This document shows, piece after piece, positions 25,684-36,299 of a stretch of 64,000 nucleotides of DNA. The notes below the pieces were generated by a model, which was given only the letters and a program-made list of their open reading frames with translations, had not been told where the DNA came from and made no database searches. The first letter of the stretch is position 1, and the number at the start of each line of letters is the position of its first letter. The position numbers and the translations under genes were made by a program. Source of the DNA: Dermatophagoides farinae (taxonomy: Eukaryota; Arthropoda; Arachnida; Sarcoptiformes; Pyroglyphidae); NCBI RefSeq assembly GCF_024713945.1, contig NC_134682.1:2604001-2668000 (forward strand), in the 5' to 3' direction.

Positions 25684-27683
25684 ACCCCGAAAAAAATGTA
25701 TTATCAACAACAACGATAAAATTTTGGATTATCATCATCATCATCATCATTATCGTCATTTTTAACCAATGTATTCAATCATCATAATCGCGATTGATTG
25801 GTATTTGTGAAATTATTTGGCTTGGGCAAACATAAATGTATGCAAAACAAGAATTTAAATTATGAACCATATACATCATACTCTCACGCCATCTGACGTT
25901 TCAATATCTAATGAAAAAGGATTTTATAATTTTTTTTATTCAAAAATTAATTCAGAAAAAAACAATAAATTTAAAAAAAGAATATAATTAACAACAATAA
26001 TAATTTCATATAGCTCCAGCCATTTGGGCTGAAACCGATGGATTGTTGACTTTTTCACCTAAAGCCTGTAGAATTTCTTCACGATAATCATCAAAATCGC
26101 CATCAATTTCAGCAATAGAATGATCTTCAATCACCCAAAGTTGACAATCAGTTTCACGGATCAATCGTTCATCATGGGTGACAACGATTACGCCGCCTTG
26201 AAATTCGTTAATGGCTTTAGCCAGTGCATCAATAGATTCTAGATCAAGATTATTGGTCGGTTCATCAAGTATCAATATATGTGGGCCACGTAATGCCATT
26301 TCGGCTAATGCAACACGTGATTTTTGTCCACCACTAAGCTGTCCATTCGGTATTGCATGTGCATGTGATACAAGACCAAATGATCCAAGTTGTTTACGTG
26401 CATCCTGATATGTTAGATTGAATACACGCATCAGATATTCGGTTGGTGTTTCCGATGCTGGTAAATGTTCACCAGAATGTTGATCAAATTTAGCAATACG
26501 TGCCCGGTGATTTTTTCTCAATTCACCACTAACAGGTTCAACTTCAGCTGCAAGTAATTTTAGAAAAGTTGATTTACCGACACCATTTGGACCAACAATG
26601 GCAATACGTGAAGACATATCGATACCAAAATTTAGATTTTTAAATATCAATTTTCCGCGTTCATAACCAAAATCAACATCATGTAAACCAAGAATTGGTG
26701 GACTTAACGAAGGTGGATCAACAAATGTAAATCGTACCATGTAATCTTTTTGTCGTTTAAGAAGATTGCCCACTTGATGTTCACCTGATTTTCGTGCCTG
26801 ATGTTCTTTTATCTGTTTTTCTGCTGCTTTACTTGATTTACCAGATTGTTTTAGCTGTTTCAATTGTTTTTCCTGTTTGCCCAGTTCTTTATTAAATTCT
26901 CGTTTCTTTTGTTCATACATTTTTTTGAATTGTGTATAATTTCCACGATAATAGAATAATTTTTGTCGATCCAAATGTATGATATCCGTACAGACGTTAT
27001 CCAAAAAAGATTGATCATGCGACACGATAATCAATGTTTTTTTCCATTCCTGCAAATAATTATCCAACCATATGACAGCATTTAAATCCAGATGATTAGT
27101 CGGTTCATCTAGCAATAGTATGGATGGTTCAATAAATAATGCTCGTGCCAATGATACACGCATACGCCAACCACCGCTAAAATTTTTTGTCGGTCTATCT
27201 TGCATTTCGGCCGTTACGAAACCAAGACCTGCAAGAATTCGACGTGCACGTGATTCAGCACTATCAGCACCTATAGCTTGTAGTTCATCGTATATTTCTG
27301 TCATACGTTCATAATTTTTTAGGCTATCCGTTTTTGATAGTTTTTCTAATTCTTCCATTAATGCTTCACGTTTTTTATCACTTTTTAATACAACCTGTAC
27401 GGCAGGTGTTTCATCGGCCATCACTTCTTGTTCGCAGAGTAAAATATCCAATTCTGGTGGCAAACGTAAAGCATGTTTATCGGCAATATGACGTAATAAT
27501 GTTGTTTTACCATGGCCATTCGGTCCTACAAGACCATATCGACGGCCCAATGTAATCGATAATGATGCATTCACCAATAATTCTTTACCAGCAGCACTCA
27601 TTGAAAATTCGTACACTTTCAATGCATTATCCACTAATGATGCACCAGATGTGGAAATGATAAAATTCTTATCCAATGTCATA
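25684..27683. repeat. Segmental duplication, unit 1 (2.0 kb)
   Basis: This segment matches 28214-30209 in the same orientation, with an offset of 2526 bases over the coding part. Similarity covers the ABCF coding body, its stop and about 320 bases of 3' flank (shared CCATCTGACGTTTCAATATC). It begins right at the ATG of the truncated copy and fades near 25684. Confidence 0.9.
26006..27682 (-). CDS. Truncated ABCF1-like ATPase, tandem duplicate
   Basis: Second copy of the neighbouring ABCF1-type gene: 558 residues, one exon, open throughout. It corresponds exactly to residues 137-694 of the full-length copy with no indels. Both ABC cassettes are complete: Walker A GPNGHGKT and GPNGVGKS, signatures FSGGWRMRV and LSGGQKSRV, Walker [12 protein letters not shown] and [12 protein letters not shown]-loops VSHDQ and VTHDE. 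I count seven amino-acid differences (for example Tyr for Glu at 24, His for Arg at 70), none in those motifs. It lacks the charged N-terminal extension that in ABCF1 contacts eIF2. Homology stops at the ATG, so it also lacks the parental promoter. It may be a transcribed shorter paralogue or a young dead-on-arrival copy still free of stops. Confidence 0.8.
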   Translation of the reverse strand: MTLDKNFIISTSGASLVDNALKVYEFSMSAAGKELLVNASLSITLGRRYGLVGPNGHGKTTLLRHIADKHALRLPPELDILLCEQEVMADETPAVQVVLKSDKKREALMEELEKLSKTDSLKNYERMTEIYDELQAIGADSAESRARRILAGLGFVTAEMQDRPTKNFSGGWRMRVSLARALFIEPSILLLDEPTNHLDLNAVIWLDNYLQEWKKTLIIVSHDQSFLDNVCTDIIHLDRQKLFYYRGNYTQFKKMYEQKKREFNKELGKQEKQLKQLKQSGKSSKAAEKQIKEHQARKSGEHQVGNLLKRQKDYMVRFTFVDPPSLSPPILGLHDVDFGYERGKLIFKNLNFGIDMSSRIAIVGPNGVGKSTFLKLLAAEVEPVSGELRKNHRARIAKFDQHSGEHLPASETPTEYLMRVFNLTYQDARKQLGSFGLVSHAHAIPNGQLSGGQKSRVALAEMALRGPHILILDEPTNNLDLESIDALAKAINEFQGGVIVVTHDERLIRETDCQLWVIEDHSIAEIDGDFDDYREEILQALGEKVNNPSVSAQMAGAI

Positions 27684-28213
27684 CTGTAGTGAATCGAAAA
27701 AAAAACAAATTTGAAAAAAAGAACTTTTGTTTATTTCAAAAAAGTGTCTTATATCACAAAAAACTTTTTACAAAACATGTGCCAAAACCACTGACTCGAA
27801 TAAACACACACTACATACACAGAGAAAAAAGTAAGCAGGGTAAACTGCAAGATTGAGTGCTAAAAACCTTCCAAATATGCAGTTTACTGTTACCACGAAA
27901 AAAGGAAAGTTGAAATGTATGATGATGAATCTTTTCTAATTCTTGTTTTTTTCCAAGTTCATTCTGAATATTGAAGATTGTCGTTGATATAAATAGCCTT
28001 TTGGATGGAACATGGCCAACCAGATCGTCATAATCAAAGTTCATTCCAAATGATGAAAATTTTCTCATAGGGAATTGATTTTTTGAATTAAAGACGGCCA
28101 CAATGATTCCATAAATAAATCGATAAAAAATGTTCCGTTGTCATTGTTAAGCCTTTATAACCGAAGATGGGAAATGAAACACAAGTTGGTCGCGATGGAA
28201 TGAATAAAATTAC
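27684..28213. other. Unique spacer between the two ABCF copies
   Basis: 530 bases without a match in the duplicated unit. The minus strand holds an open stretch (about 28101-27811) with unusually varied, non-repetitive codons, reading for example KRLFISTTIFNIQNELGKKQ, but no acceptable start, stop context or family was recognised. It may be a remnant of another gene carried in at the breakpoint. Confidence 0.35.
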
Positions 28214-30209
28214 TACCCCGAAAAAAAATAAATTATCAACAACAACGATAAAATTTTGGATTATCATCATCATCATCGTCATTTTTAGCCAATGTATTCA
28301 ATCATCATAATCGATTGATTGGTATTTGTGAAATGATTCTTTCACATACATGCAAAACAAAAATTTAAATCATGAGCCATACTACTCATACTCTCACGCC
28401 ATCTGACGTTTCAATATCTAATGAAAAAGGATTTTATTATTTTTTTTAATCAAAAATTGATTCAGGAAAAAGCAATAATTTAAATTAAAAAAAGTAAATA
28501 ATTAACAACAATAATAATTTCATATATCATATCATATAGCACCAGCCATCTGTGCTGAAACCGATGGATTGTTGACTTTTTCACCTAAAGCCTGTAGAAT
28601 TTCTCCACGATAATCATCAAAATCGCCATCAATTTCAGCAATAGAATGATCTTCAATCACCCAAAGTTGACAATCAGTTTCACGGATTAATCGTTCATCA
28701 TGAGTGACAACGATAACGCCGCCTTGAAATTCATTAATGGCTTTAGCCAGTGCATCAATCGATTCTAGATCAAGATTATTGGTCGGTTCATCAAGTATCA
28801 ATATATGTGGGCCACGTAATGCCATTTCGGCTAATGCAACACGTGATTTTTGTCCACCACTAAGCTGTCCATTCGGTATTGTATGTGCATGTGATACAAG
28901 ACCAAATGATCCAAGTTGTTTACGTGCATCCTGATATGTTAGATTGAATACACGCATCAGATATTCGGTTGGTGTTTCCGATGCTGGTAAATGTTCACCA
29001 GAATGTTGATCAAATTTAGCAATACGTGCACGATGATTTTTTCTCAATTCACCACTAACAGGTTCAACTTCAGCTGCAAGTAATTTTAGAAATGTTGATT
29101 TACCGACACCATTTGGACCAACAATGGCAATACGTGAAGACATATCGATACCAAAATTTAAATTTTTAAATATCAATTTTCCACGTTCATAACCAAAATC
29201 AACATCATGTAAACCAAGAATTGGTGGACTTAACGAAGGTGGATCAACAAATGTAAATCGTACCATGTAATCTTTTTGTCGTTTAAGAAGATTGCCCACT
29301 TGATGTTCACCTGATTTTCGTGCCTGATGTTCTTTTATCTGTTTTTCTGCCGCTTTACTTGATTTACCAGATTGTTTTAGCTGTTTCAATTGTTTTTCCT
29401 GTTTGCCCAATTCTTTATTAAATTCTCGTTTCTTTTGTTCATACATTTTTTTGAATTGTGTATAATTTCCACGATAATAGAATAATTTTTGTCGATCCAA
29501 ATGTATGATATCAGTACAGACGTTATCCAAAAATGATTGATCATGCGATACGATAATCAATGTTTTTTTCCATTCCTGCAGATAATTATCCAACCATATG
29601 ACAGCATTCAAATCCAGATGATTAGTCGGTTCATCTAGCAATAGTATGGATGGTTCAATAAATAATGCTCGTGCCAATGATACACGCATACGCCAGCCAC
29701 CGCTAAAATTTTTTGTCGGTCTATCTTGCATTTCGGCCGTTACGAAACCAAGACCTGCAAGAATTCGACGTGCACGTGATTCAGCACTATCAGCACCTAT
29801 AGCTTGTAGTTCATCATAAATTTCTGTCATACGTTCAGAATTTTTTAGGCTATCCGTTTTGGATAGTTTTTCCAATTCTTCCATCAATTCTTCACGTTTT
29901 TTATCACTTTTTAATACAACCTGTACGGCAGGTGTTTCATCGGCCATCACTTCTTGTTCGCAGAGTAAAATATCCAATTCTGGTGGCAAACGTAAAGCAC
30001 GTTTATCGGCAATATGACGTAATAATGTTGTTTTACCATGGCCATTCGGTCCTACAAGACCATATCGACGGCCCAATGTAATCGATAATGATGCATTCAC
30101 CAATAATTCTTTACCAGCAGCACTCATTGAAAATTCTTCCACTTTCAATGCATTATCCACTAATGATGCACCAGATGTGGAAATGGTAAAATTCTTATCC
30201 AAAGTCATA
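28214..30209. repeat. Segmental duplication, unit 2 (2.0 kb)
   Basis: The other unit of the tandem duplication, containing exon 2 of the full-length ABCF gene from codon 137 onward plus 3' flank. See 25684-27683. Confidence 0.9.
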
Positions 30210-30681
30210 CATTCTTCTAATAGTTGTTCTTCTGCTTCACGTGCTTTCTGTAATTTAAGTTTTCGTTTTTCTTTGTGTGTTAATTTGGCCATTTTATTCG
30301 TTACTTCATCAACTGATTTATCATTATCACCTTCGTTATTTTCTTGTTCATCATCATCAACATTTTCATCGTCATCATTATCATCATCATTGACGACTGG
30401 TTTTGATGATTTCTTCGTCTCTGATTTGGTTTCACCTAATTTCAATTGCAATAACAATTTCAGAATTTCAAGCAATTAATTTAATTGGTAAAAAACTTAC
30501 CTTTATCGTCTTGTGAGGATTTACCAACTTTTTTATCTTTATTTTTCTTTTGTTGGCTCGTTTTTTTACCCACAGTAGTCACTATTTGATCATTTGCATT
30601 CTTCAAATCATCATCGGTTATAATTGATGGCACTTCATCATCCGAATCTTCGAATCGATTAGTTTTCTTTTTTTTCGGCAT
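28532..30681 (-). CDS. Abcf1: ABCF1-type ribosome-associated ATPase
   Basis: Two exons, 30681-30501 and 30435-28532, join (GTAAGT donor, TTAG acceptor) to 694 residues. Residues 1-136 are charged: Lys-rich [16 protein letters not shown], then acidic stretches and a basic [15 protein letters not shown] helix, the region that in mammalian ABCF1/ABC50 binds eIF2. Two soluble ABC cassettes follow with Walker A at about 189-197 (GPNGHGKT) and a second [13 protein letters not shown]-type signatures, Walker [10 protein letters not shown] and DEPTNNLDL, and a Lys-rich linker. There are no membrane helices, as expected for ABCF. The family acts in translation initiation in the cytoplasm. A TATCGATA motif at 30859-30866 lies about 180 bases upstream. 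Assignment is by close match to ABCF1 rather than ABCF2 or ABCF3. Confidence 0.95.
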
Positions 30682-30858
30682 CTTTTTATTATGGAATGAA
30701 AAAAAAATTAAAACAAACAACGAAATTAGTTAGAATTGATGATTAAAATTAGAAATGTTTAAAAGCCGATACAACAAAAAAAAGGTAGAACAATATTTAT
30801 ATCACGTGGCACATGTGATTCGAAATGAACGACTATATATAAAAAAAATCGGCGATAC

Positions 30859-30866
30859 TATCGATA
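30859..30866. promoter_or_regulatory. TATCGATA motif upstream of Abcf1
   Basis: Perfect 8-bp palindrome, identical to the Drosophila DRE (DREF-binding) core found in housekeeping promoters. It sits 178 bases upstream of the ABCF1 start codon. Function in this organism is inference. Confidence 0.45.
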
Positions 30867-31112
30867 ATGGTCAATTTTCAATATATTTTTTTCAAAATTC
30901 AATTTTTTTTTTATTTCAAATTGATAAAATTGAAAGGTTGTAGTCACAATTATTATTATTATTAAAATATATTCAAATACAATTTAAGTAATCAAAATTG
31001 ATCGATAGAATTATCATTAGTTCACTTTAGTGATTGATGAAATTATTAAAAAAAAAAATCCAACATACAATTTGAATTATCAAGTAAATAATAAAATTGA
31101 GATTAACTAGAA

Positions 31113-31213
31113 CAGTGGTCGGCGGCAACCTTTAGTAAGTATTCCAACTTTTTCGACCAGTGCCAATGTAATGATATGGCTTTTAGCTGCCGAATGGTTG
31201 CCGAGTAGTCCTG
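31113..31213. mobile_element. hAT-like MITE remnant
   Basis: Terminal inverted repeats of 18 bases: CAGTGGTCGGCGGCAACC at 31113-31130 and, inverted, CAGGACTACTCGGCAACC at 31196-31213. CAGTGGT...GGCAACC ends are typical of hAT-family non-autonomous elements. The flanks AACTAGAA and ATCTATAG match at only 5 of 8 positions, so any 8-bp target duplication is decayed. It lies downstream of the desaturase gene (3' side). Confidence 0.55.
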
Positions 31214-31515
31214 ATCTATAGAATAATAATATTTTCTTCTTTCAAATAAATCAGGATATAGTGATAATAATAAAATAAAATAACATAATAACGGTTAATA
31301 TAATCTTATATTTTGGTTTTGTTTCAATTTATCATTAATGTTTAAAAGATCACACATATATATGGATATATAGTTTTTTTTTTTTAATAGCTGATTTATG
31401 AGATTCACAATTTGCTGCAAGTCATCATTATTAATGTAGCTGTTTTGTTTTGTTTCATTTTTTTTCTTTTTGGCTGCCTGAATTCATTCATTGTGTTTCT
31501 GTCGATTTGGATTGA

Positions 31516-32840
31516 TTAATCTTCATTTGGTTTATTGTTCTTTGGTTGATGTGGACGTTTCACTCGTGAATATGGTCCAATATTTGGATCAATTATGTAA
31601 CGATAAATAACATTAGTCCATGAATGATGTGAATGTAATGAATCATAATATTCCGGTGCAATTTTTCGTACTTGAGGTAATAATATACCTGGTATGGATG
31701 GAAAATCATGATGTTCAACATGATAGCCAACATTAAATGTAATCCAATTTAATGGTCCATAATATGAGCAAGTTTCAGGTATGAGCATTAATCCATTATG
31801 AGCATAAACACCATTGATAAATTCACATTTAGATAATTCATCATCGACGGTAATTTCATCACCATTTTTCAATTGTTCAAGTTTTTTAGCCTTTTCAATC
31901 AAATCTTTTTTGTTTGTATCGAACATTATATAATGTTCGGAGATGAAATGACCAGCAACTGGATGTAAACCCATTGCAATCAATGATGAAAAAACCATAT
32001 ATAAAACCATACGAAAACCAAGTGTTTGAGCAATCACAATATCAAACAACAGCTGTATGATTAGGTTTAACAATTCAAAAATGTTTGGTGGTTTTGGATA
32101 GACAAAAAATGGCCGAAATCCATAGAAAAATGGTTGTAACAATACCCAAATAAATTTCCGTACAGTTGTAGTAAATATTTTTGCTTCAAAACGTGATGGA
32201 ATATCGGTATCGATGACATCATCACCTTGATAACGATGATGTTCAAGGTGATATTTTTTGAACGTAACACTCATTGGAAAACCGATCGGTAGATTAGCAA
32301 ATATACCGAACAATTTATTATATAATGGCCGATTCGGTCCGAATGCTTGATTATGTGATATCTCATGAATGGCCAATGTTAATGTATGATTCAATACACC
32401 AGTAAAACAATATCCAAACAGAATAAATAGCCATAATGAATGAAAATGACTCAATAAATATACGGTGATTAACTGTATGATTACAATAGCTATAACAATC
32501 CATTTAAAACGGCTATCGATTGTCATTAATTTTTTGATTTGTGGATATTTTTTCAATATTAATTTTCTTCGTGTTGCATGTGGTTCATCTATATATTATT
32601 ATATAGTTGGATCATTTTTTTTTCGAACGAATCATTCAATCAATCAATCGAAAGGACAGTTTCGATTATTCCATTATTAGTTGGATCATTTTTTTTAATC
32701 GATCAATCATTATAGAAAGAATAAACAAATATATTGAGAATTAATAATAATCAAACAATAATTCATGATCAAAAAAAAAAACGTATAAACATACCCGTAT
32801 ATGACCATTCATAATCACAACGTGATACTTGGCTGCCCAT
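31516..32840 (-). CDS. DEGS1: Sphingolipid delta(4)-desaturase (DEGS/infertile crescent)
   Basis: Two exons, 32840-32795 and 32588-31516, give 372 residues. The start MGSQVSRCDYEW carries the N-myristoylation pattern conserved in the family (Gly2, Ser6). The three histidine boxes of membrane desaturases are present: HEISH (90-94), HLEHH (129-133) and HVEHH (305-309), among several hydrophobic segments. Other family marks are NLPIGFP, LQPFFYGFRPF and SYYGPLN. The enzyme converts dihydroceramide to ceramide at the ER. At about residues 239-286 there is an extra charged stretch (TNKKDLIEKAKKLEQLKNGD and onward) where vertebrate enzymes have only a few residues. The third box reads HVEHH rather than the usual HNEHH. 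It is arranged head-to-head with PARP16. Confidence 0.95.
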
Positions 32841-33865
32841 ATTTTGATGCAAATTTTTTCGATTCTTTTTTTTTTCTTTTGTAAAAATAATCTTTGCTCA
32901 ATTAGAATGTTTAAATTTTTGAAATGAAATAAAATGAAATTCGAATTTTTCGGCTTTTGCCGTTTGTTCGTTTAGTTTGTTTTGAATGAAATCGTTCTTC
33001 AAGACTTGATAATAATTTCAAGTTTTTTTTTTTGTTCGATTCGAGTATTTCAAAATTGAAAGTAAATATTATCAAAAGCACACGTAATCGACAACGAAAA
33101 AAAAACGTGAGTTTTTCAGGTTTTTTTCGATTTAATGCTAGATAAACACCTATCAAAATGAGGAAATATAAAATATGTAAATTAATAAATAACTCAACAA
33201 CTACATACGATATGATATCAAATGGTGAAATCTGAGATGAAAATTTAGATACTACCGATATAGAAAATGATGCACAAACAACAACCAAAAAAAAAAACAA
33301 GAAAATTGTTAACAAAAACAGCGATAAAAAAAAAAAAGAAAAATGGCCGGCTTCAGCGCAAAATCTTTAAAAAATAAAAATAAAGCATCACAGACACATA
33401 TAACAGAAAAAAAAGAAAGTTGGATTGGAGAGTATATTCTCCAAAAATTTAACTAAATCGATTCATCGATTTGTCTATCGATAGTGTCGTTCACCAATGT
33501 TGATGATTGATTTCATTGAAATATATTAAACTAGATTCAAAAATTTAAATTATTGAAATGCATTCATATTCAATATCTTGATTACACACAACATACGAAG
33601 TTAATTGTCCAATTTGTCCAATCAGAGATCTATGTTCCAAGACAATTGTCCGAATTCGATCTATGATTCGATGATAGATATGTTCGCCAATATTGGCGCT
33701 CACTCATCATTGTTGTAAAGTAACAGTCAATATTGGAGAGTACTCGCCACACTTTTTTTCTGTGAAATCTATCATATGTACCGATAATCATCGTTTGATG
33801 AAACAAAAAACAAAACAGAATTTGTATCCATGATTCTACATTGAATGTTGATCAAATAATCAATA
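32841..33865. promoter_or_regulatory. Shared divergent promoter region, DEGS1 and PARP16
   Basis: About 1 kb between two divergent start codons. It contains a perfect TATCGATA at 33476-33483 and two GGAGAGTA motifs about 310 bases apart (about 33426 and 33735). A minus-strand open stretch (33315-32911) looks like a hydrophobic start but lies in A+T-rich sequence and has no family match; I treat it as untranslated. Confidence 0.45.
33476..33483. promoter_or_regulatory. TATCGATA motif, DEGS1/PARP16 interval
   Basis: Same palindrome as upstream of Abcf1, here within CTATCGATAG between the divergent desaturase and PARP16 genes, 383 bases before the PARP16 start. Confidence 0.4.
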
Positions 33866-35260
33866 ATGTATGTTGACAAAAATCATCTACAATCGAATGT
33901 TGATGATGATGATGATGACGATGATGATGATGACAATGTTATCCATCAACCTAAACAACAACAACAAAAATTTGAAAATTTAAAAAAATTTTTCCTTGAA
34001 CAATTTTTACCAAATGAATGGCCGCAAAAATATCTTTGTTATGATTTACGTTTAACATTGTTTGCATCGGCATTGTATAGTTTAAAAACGACAACACTGT
34101 TGAAACCATATCCCAGTGATTATTATGATAATGACCATCAAGAAATTCGTCGTAATGAATTAGTAAGTAATTGGAATTGTTTTATGTGACAATACAATTC
34201 GATTCTTACATTTATAGATGAAAGTTTTTGAAACAATATCCGACCCAATAAATCGTGTACTACTACGTAAGACGGAACAACCACAATGCTATCAAGATCG
34301 TCATACAGTGAAATTAGTTCATTGGGTTCTTTCGCAAGGATCATTCAATCTACAACAAGTCAGAATCGAAGACATTGATCAAAAGGTTTGGTTTGAATCA
34401 TATCGACCATTTAATATTTATTTTTTTTCATCACAATATCCTCAATAATAGGCACGTGATATTCTTGAAGATAATCTTGAAGAACAACGAAATCGATTAC
34501 GACCAAATTATCTGTTTGCCATAACACATCCGAATGATTGTCAACGTAATCGTAAATTCAACGATCTAGCCGCACAATATGGATCATTCTATGCGTTTCA
34601 TGGTTCACCTATGGAAAATTTTCATTCCATTCTCCACAATGGATTAATATATAGCCTAAATAAACGAAGTATGTTGGGTATTGGAACATATTTTAGCTCA
34701 AAAATTGAAGTGGCCATTCTATTCAGTCCGTTTGGAGCGAATAATTTTAAAGGATCACGTTTGGGTAAAAAACTTAGCTGTGTTGCCATGTGTGAAATTA
34801 TCGATCATCCAGATATTGAGGCTAAAAGTAATAATAGATTTGATTGATTTTGAAAAAAAAAATAAAAATTTCAATTTTTTTTTCGTTTTTTCTTTTTTAG
34901 AGAAAAAAGATACTTATTATGTGGTTGCCAATGATGAATTGATACGCATTTCCTATCTATTATTATATTCATCCGATTCATCGACCAATAATCTTCATCA
35001 TTTGAATGTTTCATCAATACCATTCGGGTAAACATACAATATATCTATGATGATAAGTTCGAAAAAGAAAAATTTATCAATTTTTTTTTTAATTTCATAT
35101 ACCTGATCAAAAAAAAAAAAAAAAAAAAAAAAACAAACAAACAAACAGAAAACCAGAATCGATCGAAACGACCACTACATCTAATGTGACTTTTTTATTG
35201 ATAATGTTTTTATTTGCTTTTATCGGATATTTCATTACCAAATCATCGGATCCATGTTGA
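33866..35260 (+). CDS. PARP16: PARP16, tail-anchored ER mono-ADP-ribosyltransferase
   Basis: Five exons, 33866-34162, 34218-34385, 34452-34827, 34901-35027 and 35149-35260, give 359 residues. A poly-Asp run near the N-terminus is followed by the helical ARTD15-type domain (QKYLCYDLRLTLFASAL) and the catalytic fold. The nicotinamide pocket residues of PARP16 are present: His205 in FHGSPMENFHSILHNGL, Tyr235 in GTYFSS and a Tyr in YYVVANDELIRI (about 286-287). The third triad position is Tyr rather than Glu, as in mono-ADP-ribosylating PARP16. SCVAMCEIIDHPD is also characteristic. The last exon encodes a single C-terminal helix (FLLIMFLFAFIGYFI) with a short tail, the ER tail anchor. In mammals it modifies PERK and IRE1 in the unfolded protein response. 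Confidence 0.95.
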
Positions 35261-35502
35261 TGCAATGAAGATTTCACCATTATGCCAGCAATGGAATTCC
35301 CAAAAAAAAAGACAATATATTTTTATTACCTGTGATTATTTGATAATATCATTTTAGATATTCCATCTATGAATATGAGTGTAATAGGAATTTTTCTTTT
35401 TATTTTTTCTTTTTGATAATTTTTTCATTATGAAATTAAAAAATGTAACTCAATAAAAAAATTTTTTTTTTTTTTGATTTTAAAATTGAAAAATCATATA
35501 TA
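35261..35502. other. PARP16 3' flank
   Basis: A+T-rich 3' flank with an AATAAA signal near 35452 and a poly-T run near 35464-35475, ending at the MITE. Confidence 0.45.
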
Positions 35503-35701
35503 CAGTAATACCCCGCTTAACGCGGGGGTTACGTTCCAAAAATTCTGAGCGTTAAGCGAAACAGCGCTAAGCGGGGCTATCTTTACATAATGCATTTTTA
35601 CCCTTCATATACAATGTAACAATGTAATGCAATGTAGGGTAATTATACAGCGTTATATCGAATCAGCGCTAAACGGGGCAGCGTTAAGCGGGGTATGAGT
35701 G
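35503..35701. mobile_element. pogo/Tc1-mariner-type MITE (199 bp)
   Basis: Imperfect terminal inverted repeats: CAGTAATACCCCGCTTAACG at 35503 and the inverted CACTCATACCCCGCTTAACG at 35701, flanked on both sides by TA, the target duplication of the Tc1/mariner superfamily. CAG ends and an inner CGCTTAACGC-type repeat fit pogo/Tigger-derived elements. There is no coding capacity. Confidence 0.7.
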
Positions 35702-35875
35702 TAATATAAAAGAGTAAGCCAATTAGTGTTTGTGTGTATACATCCAACAGTAGGGAATGCCTTTGAGCAGTGCTTTTTGAGAATGCTTTCAACGCCATCT
35801 GTTGGTAAAATGTTTCTGAAGTGGTGAGATGTAGCTTTGATAATGTTTTTTTTTTAAATTGTTTTAGCTTTAAAA

Positions 35876-36044
35876 ATTGACACCTTTGGCTGGATGCCAA
35901 GTAGGGGGGGCGGCGCAGCCGTCCCCACCTGCGGGTGTCCAGCTGTATTGACCGTCAAGGATTGATACCTTTGACTGGATGCCAAGTAGGGGGGCGGCGC
36001 AGCCGTCCCCACCTGCGGGTATCCAGTTATATTGACCGTCAAGG
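35876..36044. repeat. G+C-rich tandem repeat, two 84-85-bp units forming hairpins
   Basis: Units 35876-35960 and 35961-36044 differ at about six positions. Each folds into one long stem: outer CTGGATGCC with GG(T)(G/A)TCCAG, then GTAGG with CCTGC, then GGGG with CCCC, then CGGC-GCA-GCCG. A G-C pair of the outer stem in unit 1 is an A-T pair in unit 2 (GCTGGA/TCCAGC versus ACTGGA/TCCAGT). The block is far more G+C-rich than anything around it. Minus-strand open frames across it are short and repeat-driven. Confidence 0.75.
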
Positions 36045-36060
36045 AGAAAGCCCCGCAGGG

Positions 36061-36099
36061 CCAGCCTGGGCAGGCGCGAAGCGCCTGTACCGGGCTGGT
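36061..36099. repeat. G+C-rich hairpin with Helitron-like 3' terminus
   Basis: A perfect 7-bp stem with GAA loop, CAGGCGCGAAGCGCCTG at 36071-36087, is enclosed by CCAGCC and GGCTGG. Seven bases after the stem comes CTGG followed by T. A short GC-rich hairpin followed by CTRR and a 3' T is how Helitron transposons end. No 5' terminus was identified, so this reading is tentative. Alternatively it is the third structured module of the adjacent repeat. Confidence 0.4.
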
Positions 36100-36299
36100 A
36101 TTCTATAAAAGTACAAGTATCGATTGTATCGGTTATAACAACGGTGTGACCCACAAATGAGTATTATATCCGTTTAACGTGCGTTTAACACTGACGTATA
36201 TAAGCAAATGTTTTTTTTTTTGTTTTTTTGTGAGTTTTTTCATTGTCAGCATTCTATTTTCTTTTACAATTTAAAAATTTCGATTTTCAACAAAAAAAA

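Noticed and set aside
32911-33315. 134-residue minus-strand frame with hydrophobic start
   Set aside because: A+T-rich, no conserved motif, and it lies in the divergent promoter interval; the desaturase start with myristoylation motif is already placed at 32840.
35740-35815. CCAACAG...CTGTTGG as ends of another small transposon
   Set aside because: Only about 7 bases of the inverted ends match and no target duplication is visible.
35643-36154. Minus-strand frames with repeated PAGGDGCAAP across the G+C-rich block
   Set aside because: They arise from translating the tandem repeat; no start context or family, and the DNA-level hairpins explain the sequence better.
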